DNA from: Lasiosphaeria ovina
Lineage: Eukaryota > Ascomycota > Sordariomycetes > Sordariales > Lasiosphaeriaceae
Assembly (NCBI GenBank): GCA_033439765.1
Contig: JAULSN010000003.1
Location: 1,116,001 to 1,180,000 of the forward strand
DNA length: 64,000 nucleotides
Reading direction: 5' to 3'
Shown: positions 57,762 through 64,000 of the stretch, piece by piece
How positions within the stretch are numbered: the stretch's first letter is position 1
Layout: every line of letters begins with the position of its first letter
The notes under the pieces: generated by a model
The model's database searches: none
What the model was told of the DNA's origin: nothing
What the model saw: only the letters and a program-made list of their open reading frames with translations
Translations under genes and position numbers: made by a program

Positions 57762-58428
57762 TCAACCCCCGATGCGAGAAAACAGCGGAATCACAGCAGA
57801 GTACTGCGCGTCCAGCGTGCCCAGGTTGCTACTTCTCTGCACGGCCCCAACAGAGTCTGCAGGGGGGAAAGCACGCAAATCGACCGACGTCTTGAGAACC
57901 TGTAGCACTATGGTGAAGGGGCGGCTGACGTAGGGCGCGTTGTACATGTTCAAGGCGTAGGCCTTGGTCGACAGCAGGTTGAGCAGCTCGAGCTGGACGT
58001 TGACAAAGTTCTGGAACTGGGAGCCGATGGCCGCGGCGTCGGGGCCCGTGTACGGCGTCTTGGTGAATGTGGGCGCCGTCAACTGGAGGGTTTCGATCAG
58101 GGTGTCCGTGTTACTGTCGACGTCGTTGAGTCCGTACACGACCGCCTGGAACCGCACACCAAGAGAGGCACGTCAGTCAAGCGCTCTGGGCACGGAGACA
58201 CCGCGAACGGGGAAGATTAGAAATAAAAAAAGTCCCTACCGTCCAGGGGCCCTGGCGTGTCTGTAGTTGGCGTGCGTTCTCCGCCGTCATCTGTTGTGCC
58301 GGCAATATCAAAGTCGCTGTCCGCACCCTCAGGTTATCGAGGGCATTGGCGACGGCCTGGCTAGTAAACTGGGTCTGGGCTAGCCCCGCGAGGACAGTGA
58401 CAAGTGCGGGTACCGAGGAAAAAAGCAT
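57762..58428 (-). CDS. HsbA-like secreted cell-wall protein, 190 aa
   Basis: Exon 1 is 58428-58240 and exon 2 is 58145-57762. The 94-bp intron has donor GTAGGG, branch site TTGACTGAC and acceptor TTCCAG, phase 0 (QGPWT then AVVYGLNDVD). Residues 1-20 are a signal peptide (MLFSSVPALVTVLAGLAQTQ). The rest is helical: VANALDNLRVRTATLILP, NDVDSNTDTLIETLQLT, QFQNFVNVQLELLNLLSTKA and YVSRPFTIVLQVLKTSVDLR. Length and pattern fit hydrophobic surface-binding protein A, which in Aspergillus coats hydrophobic surfaces and recruits hydrolases. No GPI tail. The gene ends about 80 bp from the pogo-like element. Intact signal peptide and splice sites suggest it is functional. Confidence 0.75.
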
Positions 58429-59167
58429 GATGAAGATGTCCGAGGTGGTGGCTCTGGTACATAAAGTCTAGTTATGCAGCAGGACTGTATTCCTGGGTTG
58501 ACAGCCCGGCACGCACGGCTCCGCCCAAGGGGACTGGAACTCTTATGTAGGACCACACACTTTCACTAACTAGATCACGCTTCTCTCTTGCTGGGCTGCG
58601 CACCGTTGTAGCAACCCTCAGGTGGTGGCAGGTGCGGTAAAGGCCGCCGCCTCTGGCTGTTGGCAGGAATGTGGCCCCAGACTCGCCAACGATGGCGGCG
58701 GGCCGGCCCGATCACGGCAACGTGGGATCGCCCGTCAGAGGAATGCTCGGGCACACTCCGTCGGGTTGTTCTGTCATTCGGCACATCATGACGCCGACGA
58801 CAAGTTCCAAATGGACTTGGCAGAACTGTAGTATCTGTACTTCCACGTAAGTGATCAGTGACGATGAATATCAAAAAGCCTGTGCTATCAAGGTAATGTG
58901 AACGTTACAACACCCCAACCCAAGTGTTAATCTACCCTATGTACAAAATTCCCAATCTTGTTCGAGACATCGTGTCGTGCGCGTAAATGCGGATATAAAC
59001 AAGCTAGCCCGAGGTCAGTGTGCCCAACAATACAAGACATCTGTCGCGGTGGAGTGATCCTAGACACGGCTTCTCGTGGTAGGTTTGGTGGCTGGCACAA
59101 GAGAGAACGACAAGACCAGGAAGACCCGAAGTGGCTGTTGGCTGGGCTCACTGTAGGCCTTTGGTAT
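58429..59167. other. Intergenic, no gene seen
   Basis: Upstream region of the HsbA-like gene and 3' flank of the repeat-protein gene. Open frames are under 100 codons and featureless. Confidence 0.4.
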
Positions 59168-59842
59168 CTAACGTCTCCCTGCTCCCGAGTTGGTGCCTGC
59201 TCTTCCAGCTTGACTAGTAACGAGCATGGTCAACCCTAACGGAACGGGCAGAGCAAATGGGAGGGGGTTGGCGGGCCACGATACCATCATGGAGATGGAG
59301 CAGATCTGGTTCACTTGCGTCTTGGTCGCACCGTCTGCCCCTGGGGACTTTTTTGGTGTGAGACGCACTTGCTGCGTGGGAGCATATCGACTCTGAGTCG
59401 AGCCCGCCGAGCTTGCAGCCAACTGACCAACTTGAATACCCGACAGTCGTGTTGACGAACTGCCCGCTCTCGATGCCGTATTGCTTGCCTTGGATGGGAC
59501 GTTGCTTGCTCTGGATGGGGCGTAGCTTACTCCGGATTGCCGATTGCTTGCTCTCGATGGCCCGTTGCTCGCCGTTCGGGATGGCGCATTGCTCGCTGCC
59601 CTGGACGGAGCGTTGCTTGGTGCTCTGGGTGGTGCGTTGCTTGGTGGTCGAGACGGGGCATTGCTTGGTGCTCTGGATGGCGCACAGCGGTCTCCCCTAG
59701 ACGGTGCATAACAACTTGCCCTCGATGGCGGATAGGCGGTTTTGTATGCCGCAAAGTTGGATCTGACCGTATTAGCTGGAAAGACGGACGTCCCGGCGCG
59801 CGTCTCGGTTCCGTTAGAGCGGCGTGGAGTGATGTTGGACAT
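59168..59842 (-). CDS. Ser/Pro/Arg repeat protein, 224 aa, function unknown
   Basis: The chosen ATG (59842) sits in GTCACCATGTCC, a good fungal context; an in-frame ATG seven codons earlier is less favourable. After MSNITPRRSNGTETRAGTSV and AAYKTAYPPSRASCYAPSR the protein has about twelve imperfect repeats of the type SNAPSRAP/PSNAPSRA (residues 50-125), then TRLSGIQVGQLAASSAGSTQ. It ends with one hydrophobic stretch (WPANPLPFALPVPLGLTML). Arg-Ser spacing resembles neither a true RS splicing domain nor a GPI anchor. The repeats are DNA tandem repeats (24-bp units near 59470-59690) and may vary in number. No family recognised. The gene may have a 3' intron that I missed, since the tail after TKTQVNQICSISM looks less natural. 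Confidence 0.45.
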   Translation of the reverse strand: MSNITPRRSNGTETRAGTSVFPANTVRSNFAAYKTAYPPSRASCYAPSRGDRCAPSRAPSNAPSRPPSNAPPRAPSNAPSRAASNAPSRTASNGPSRASNRQSGVSYAPSRASNVPSKASNTASRAGSSSTRLSGIQVGQLAASSAGSTQSRYAPTQQVRLTPKKSPGADGATKTQVNQICSISMMVSWPANPLPFALPVPLGLTMLVTSQAGRAGTNSGAGRR

Positions 59843-59862
59843 GGTGACTTGGCAGAGGAACA

Positions 59863-61530
59863 TGAGGTGTTGATGTATATTATTTTCTGGTCGGATTTGC
59901 TCTCGAGAACAATGCTGTCCACTGGCAAAGAGACGGCCTTACGCGATATATAGATTAAAGTTGGTCACGAAAAAAAAGCCAATATCCGGCGGAAGCACGA
60001 AGCACAAGTCCGGCACGAAAGGTTCTCGGATCAAGACGGCCTTATAAAGAGAGCAAAAAAAAACCCAAAAAAAAAAAAAAAACCGACAATGGTGGCGAGG
60101 ACATGATTCGAACAAGTCAAGCCACATCTCGACCTGGTTTCAGCACCGCGGGCCACACCCATAAAGACAGGGAAAATACGATACAGGGGATATCCTCTCC
60201 ATTACCAGTAGCGTATGTTGAGAACCGGGCAAGTTAAAATATATCCCACTTAGAATAAGGAGAGCAGCGGATATATAGAGCTGTGACGATTTACACGACC
60301 ACAGCACTTGAGCTTGGTGACGTCGGGTTGGTGATGGAGAGAAGAGAAAAAGGGTGTGCTGTGAGGTTGGCAGGAAAGGGGAATTTTTAGTTAATAAAAA
60401 CCACAATAACAAAACGGAATCTCAACGCCGACCGGGTTCATGCAAAGCCATCTTCCGGTGGCCGGTCAAGCTGCTTGCTTGTAGGGCCGGCCAAGTGCGA
60501 TGGCTCCCCGAAAGCAAGCGAGCGGGCCGCAGGGCGATGCGGGCCGCCGAGGTGGCACTGGGGAGGCAAATCGCGGCCTTGGCGCATTCCTCAGGGCTCA
60601 CCCTGTTCGGGGCATTGACCGGCCGCCGGGCGAGACAGCCTGGCTTCCGACTTTCCACCAAGTAACGGTCTATGGATCGGGCGTTGCCAATCCTTTCAAG
60701 ATGCGTGCAAGCATTGTCCCACAAATAGACGTAATACCCCGCCGATGCCTTACCTGCCTACGGAGTACTCGTACGTTGGCAGACCAGTCGTGGTACTTGG
60801 AACGAGTGACGAATTGTGCTTTTAAGCCGCCAAACAGAGGCCGAAGACAAGTGCTGACAGGTGAGTGGGCGAGGCCCAAGTGTCCCAACCAGAGCATTGG
60901 CAGTCGCCCAGCGCGGTCGGCGTCATTTTCGCTGATCGATTAGGTGAGGTGAGTGCACCATTGCAGATGGGCGGCGACAGGGCTGACCGGCCAGATTACC
61001 AAACGCGACTGCAATGCTAATTACGTAGCGCAGTTTCGGCACCACTGGTCGGCGTTCACGCACAAATCTCGCAAAGGCGGTGCAGATGACGACGGCCGCG
61101 GTCACGCTGTGACGGTGACGGGCCTGGGTTTGGCCACCCCTTCCCAAAAGGGGATGCGATGTGTGCACAAAGCCCCGCCAAACAGCTTGCCCCTCACTGC
61201 TGTGTGGGGCCAAGCGGGGACCCGCATGCACGCAAGATCACTGGAAGCGTCCGTCCTCTGCTGGTGCTGTGCTGTGTGGGTGGCGGGCTGCCCTGGTGAC
61301 CCAGCGGGCGCGAACCGTTTCCAAGCCGGTCCTCAGTGGATGCGGCGAAACCCGCACAAAAGACGCAAAAAAGTGGAATGGAATCGGCACAACCCACGCA
61401 AAAAGAGCCAAGACTGGCCGCAGCGCGAATCGAATGGAAAGGAAAGCGAGAGGGAGGGAGAGAGAGAGAAAGAGGGGATTTCTAGCAAGTTCCCTGACTT
61501 GTTCCATCCGTTGCTTTGCGCGAGTCCCCA
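59863..61530. other. Intergenic, no supported gene
   Basis: Poly-A runs at 60054-60063 and 60066-60082 (poly-T on the minus strand). GC-rich frames at 60500-61537 overlap on both strands and lack motifs. The last part is the promoter region of the metallothionein gene. Confidence 0.4.
60090..60160 (-). other. tRNA-like 3' half or relic
   Basis: On the minus strand there is a T-arm with loop TTCGAAT, stems ACTTG/CATGT (four of five pairs), then CCTCGCCA as a 3' acceptor strand, and shortly after it a poly-T tract like an RNA polymerase III stop. Upstream GGTGTGG could pair with the acceptor with one mismatch and one wobble, giving only about 67 nt and no convincing D-arm. It may be a degraded tRNA gene. 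Confidence 0.25.
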
Positions 61531-61696
61531 TCTATAAGTAATCCCCCTCCCCATCCCTCTTCCCTGTCACAAGTTGTCATTTCCTCATCATCTTGCAACA
61601 TCTCCAATCCACTCTCAATCAGCAAGTTAAGACAACAAACCACACACACACACACACACACACTCAACCCCAACCAACAAAAGCACATCCATCATC
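61531..61696 (+). promoter_or_regulatory. Probable TATA box and leader of the metallothionein gene
   Basis: TCTATAAGTA at 61531-61540 lies 157 bp before the ATG, followed by pyrimidine-rich sequence (CCCTTCC, CATCATCTTGC) and a (CA)n run at 61641-61662 in the presumed leader. I see no certain metal-response motif upstream. Confidence 0.4.
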
Positions 61697-61870
61697 ATGG
61701 CTGGCTGCGAATGCTCCGGTTCTTCCAGCTGCACCTGCGCGCAGGGCGAGTGTACGTGCCCTCAATCTCCCTCCCTGCCCGCCTCCCTGACTCGGGCCAG
61801 TGACTGCATGGAGACTCGTGACTAACATCGACCCCGTCAAACTTTAGGCACCTGCAAGGAGTGCAAATAA
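61697..61870 (+). CDS. Copper-type metallothionein, 25 aa, two exons
   Basis: Exon 1 is 61697-61751 and exon 2 is 61848-61870. The 96-bp intron has donor GTACGT, branch site GACTAAC (61819-61825) and acceptor CTTTAG, and splits one Cys codon (T|GC). The 25-residue product has seven cysteines at positions 4, 6, 12, 14, 19, 21 and 24, that is C-x-C-x5-C-x-C-x4-C-x-C-x2-C. It has no aromatic or His residue and otherwise Gly, Ser, Lys, Glu. This is almost the cysteine ladder of the 25-26 residue Neurospora copper metallothionein (spacing x3 instead of x4 in the middle, from memory). The protein binds Cu(I) through thiolate clusters in the cytosol and protects against metal excess; such genes are usually copper-induced. 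Intact ladder and splice signals make function likely. Both exons are too short to stand out as ordinary reading frames. Confidence 0.92.
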
Positions 61871-62309
61871 GTTGCTAAGACAGCACAGCACAGCACACTC
61901 GCTCACTCTTGGGCAAATGGGTCGGGAATGATACGGGCTTCAAATTTTTTTTTGGGAGACTTGGGTTCATGCTAGACATCGAATGTGGTATGAATGGTTG
62001 ATTCGCAAGGGACAATACACATGTACTGTGGATGTTCGGATTGTTGATTCAGTTCTGCTCTGTCAGATTTAGACAATGATTCAGTGTTGAGTTAACTCTT
62101 CAAATGTCTCTGAGCGACCACGACATATATCGTGCAACTTGGTTCACACCCAAGTGTTCACCATGATTGATGATTTAGCCAAGTGTGAAGTGAGCTTCAA
62201 TGAACAATATGCAGCTCAGTCTACTGCTACCCAATGACCATGACTCCATCTCCATGTACCACGATTCAATGCAAACCCAATGCTACCTATGTATGGCTCC
62301 GCCTCGCCA
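61871..62309. other. Convergent 3' flanks
   Basis: Space between metallothionein and the minus-strand PX-associated gene. AT-rich, with TTCGGATTGTTGATTCAG-type words; holds presumed 3' ends. No gene seen. Confidence 0.4.
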
Positions 62310-63958
62310 CTATCGACCGACCACTCCATCTGTCTCTGTTTGGATTTTCAGAAGATCCGCTACCAAGTCTCGAAAAGGGGGCCCCAGCACGCTGACTGCG
62401 ATATCGACGTTGGGTTGGTTCGGAATCTCCTTCTCGCCCAGCTCTGCGAGCGCTGCGGGATCCCAACTGCCCTTTGCGGGGGCGCCCACCGTTCTGGCTT
62501 GAATAATGGAGCCCTTCACGTCCTTACCGCAGCGAAGAGGTCCTTTGGGAACTCCCGGACTGATAACTGTCTCGTCAAGCAGGTTTTGCCAGCGGGACAG
62601 AAATATACCAGGCCCACACATGCTGAAGCCGCGAGGACCCGGACTCCCTCGAGCAGAGCTGCCCTTTGCTGGGTCGCCTGTAATGTCGATGTTGTCAAGA
62701 ATCTCCTGCATCCGCTTTCGTGACACATCCTCGAGGCACGAGAGATAGGCCGCATGAGCATCTACGGCGGCAAGGACATTGGCCCTCGTTTCCGAGGGAA
62801 GCACGGCAAAGAGACTCTGCAGATTGCTACTCAATGCACCAGCCGCTCCACCGTGCTGATTCCTGTTGAATGGCGCATTGCTATCGTCTGCGACCGTTGC
62901 TTGGTCGGTTGCCGGTTCCGATGGCGACGGCGAGTTAGCGGGCACAGGGGTTGCCCGCTTGCTCTGCCGAAAGATTTTGATTGTCTTGTTGGCCCAGGTG
63001 TGAAACTGGTCTCGAATCTCGGGACACTTGCTCGCAATCTGGTGAAGCCAACTGTAAAGAGTATGTTTGTTCTTCCACAAAAAGTTGACATAGTCTTCAA
63101 CAGCAGGAGCGCGTGTTTCTGCACCTGTTGTTTTCGCCCCCTCAACTGCGCTCTCTGAGATGCTACTTGCGCTCTTTTTGGGTTTGGGTTTTGAGGCGCT
63201 GATGAACCCGGTCAGGAATTCTTCAGCTGCCGTGATTTGCTCCCGGAGATCAATCCGTTCATGCAGGGCCCTAATCATGGGCTCAAAGCTGCCTACGGCA
63301 TCCTTGATGGCCTGCGTGAAGAGGTCGGGATTGCGACGACAGAGAGCCTTTGTAATCTCCTCGCGGTCCCGGATTTCGAGCGAGGCAGAAAAGTATTCCA
63401 GACACTGAGCGTGCTGCATCTTTGACAGAGAAGCCAGCAGCTTTGGGTCCGACTCCTCCAGAATCCTAGCAATCACAGATGACGAAGAGTTGGAGCTGGA
63501 CTCGCGAGTCCGGTCATGTTCTATCCGCGACTTGTCGATGTATTGTTTAATTGCGGCGAGATGTTCTTTGGATGGCCCTCCTTTCGCCTTCTCGATCTTA
63601 TCGGTCGTTTTGCGAAACTCGGACGTGTCCCATAACAATACCAACGAAATGATTCTGGACACGTTAGTCTGGGGCTATTATAGACTGAAAGACAGCAGCG
63701 GGTTGGATATACCTCTGCAATAAGTTCATGCCATCATCGGCATTCTGCGTGAGCCCAAGCCAGTTTGAGATGGCACCGACACCCATTTTTGCCAGGAGCA
63801 ACTTCACCATGCCATTGAGCATGCTCGCCGCGTTTCCGACGCGGAGTGTCTGCCGGATCATGGTGTAGGGTATCAACCTATGAACGTTTTCCACCAACTT
63901 GATCAGGTACGGGCCTTCAGGAGAGAGTACAAAGACATAGTGTAGAAATGTAGCAAGA
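62310..63958 (-). CDS. PX-associated (DUF3818-like) protein, 3' part
   Basis: Readable exons are 63958-63713 and 63654-62310. The 58-bp intron has donor GTATAT, branch GACTAAC and acceptor GTCCAG (LLQ-R-IISLVLLW). The 63958 edge is itself an acceptor (GCTAACCTTGTTTGAAG), so earlier exons lie beyond the window. Domain text: FLHYVFVLSPEGPYLIKLVE, VHRLIPYTMIRQTLRVGNAA and MLNGMVKLLLAKMGVGAI. Helices with KMQHAQCLEYFSASLEIRDR follow, then EDYVNFLWKNKHTLYSWLHQ, and the final block DLVADLLKIQTETDG. This matches the PX-associated and DUF3818 families of fungal sorting-nexin-like proteins, which bind phosphoinositide membranes; the PX domain itself would be upstream. Exons are intact and coding quality is high. 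Confidence 0.78.
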
Positions 63959-64000
63959 CTTCAAACAAGGTTAGCAATGCCGCAGTATTCGTCATGAGTT

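Noticed and set aside
60953..61537. 194-codon frame upstream of the metallothionein
   Set aside because: Low-complexity end (Arg/Glu/Gly), no motif, and overlaps frames on both strands.

Overview
The window looks like nuclear DNA of a filamentous ascomycete (Pezizomycotina, probably Sordariomycetes). Genes have short introns (58-126 bp) with GTAAGT/GTGAGT-like donors and CTAAC/CTGAC branch sites. Recognisable fungal families include an HsbA-like secreted protein, a 7-cysteine copper-metallothionein, a dysferlin-domain peroxin, a DUF3669 protein, an NCS1 permease, a Zn2Cys6-class regulator body and a PX-associated domain protein. Several repeats and duplicated genes carry TAG/TAA codons where the family has CAG/CAA, the footprint expected of repeat-induced point mutation (RIP). 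No organism is named because nothing in the window fixes the species.

Layout. 1-1.2 kb: RIP-degraded Ty1/copia pol end and its LTR. 1.2-6.9 kb: sparse sequence with one DUF3669 pseudogene. 6.95-17.9 kb: three copies (one forward, two reverse) of an 0.8-kb dispersed repeat carrying an array of small hairpins. The first abuts a truncated Tc1-like transposase. Between them lie a GC-rich stretch, two probable genes (10.9-11.6 kb and 12.6-13.2 kb) and a RIP-degraded secreted-protein gene. 18-21.2 kb: AT-rich DNA with an LTR-like repeat, a metallophosphoesterase relic and an ankyrin relic. 21.9-28.3 kb: a 306-bp MITE followed by a run of broken genes (regulator body, lone C-terminal exon, internally deleted P450, frameshifted NCS1 permease). 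28.6-37.3 kb: two intact large genes on the minus strand, a peroxin of 699 aa and a five-exon gene of 1405 aa whose splice sites I resolved. 37.5-50.6 kb: about 13 kb with no convincing gene. 50.6-51.4 kb: broken flavin monooxygenase. 53.5-55.5 kb: intact polyQ, Lys/Glu-rich gene. 55.8-57.7 kb: pogo/Fot1-like transposon whose catalytic core has been replaced by a fourth copy of the hairpin repeat, itself carrying a 182-bp MITE. 57.8-64 kb: HsbA-like gene, a Ser/Pro/Arg repeat protein gene, a two-exon metallothionein encoding only 25 aa, and the 3' part of a PX-associated (DUF3818-like) gene that runs off the window.

The genes do not form an obvious working pathway. The intact housekeeping-like genes (peroxin, 1405-aa protein, PX-associated protein) alternate with transposon-rich accessory DNA in which most metabolic-type genes are broken. 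The most unusual object is the dispersed 0.8-kb repeat: its copies share a series of hairpins whose stems vary but whose 7-base loops all fit RACTSTG, with two paired base changes in one stem between copies.
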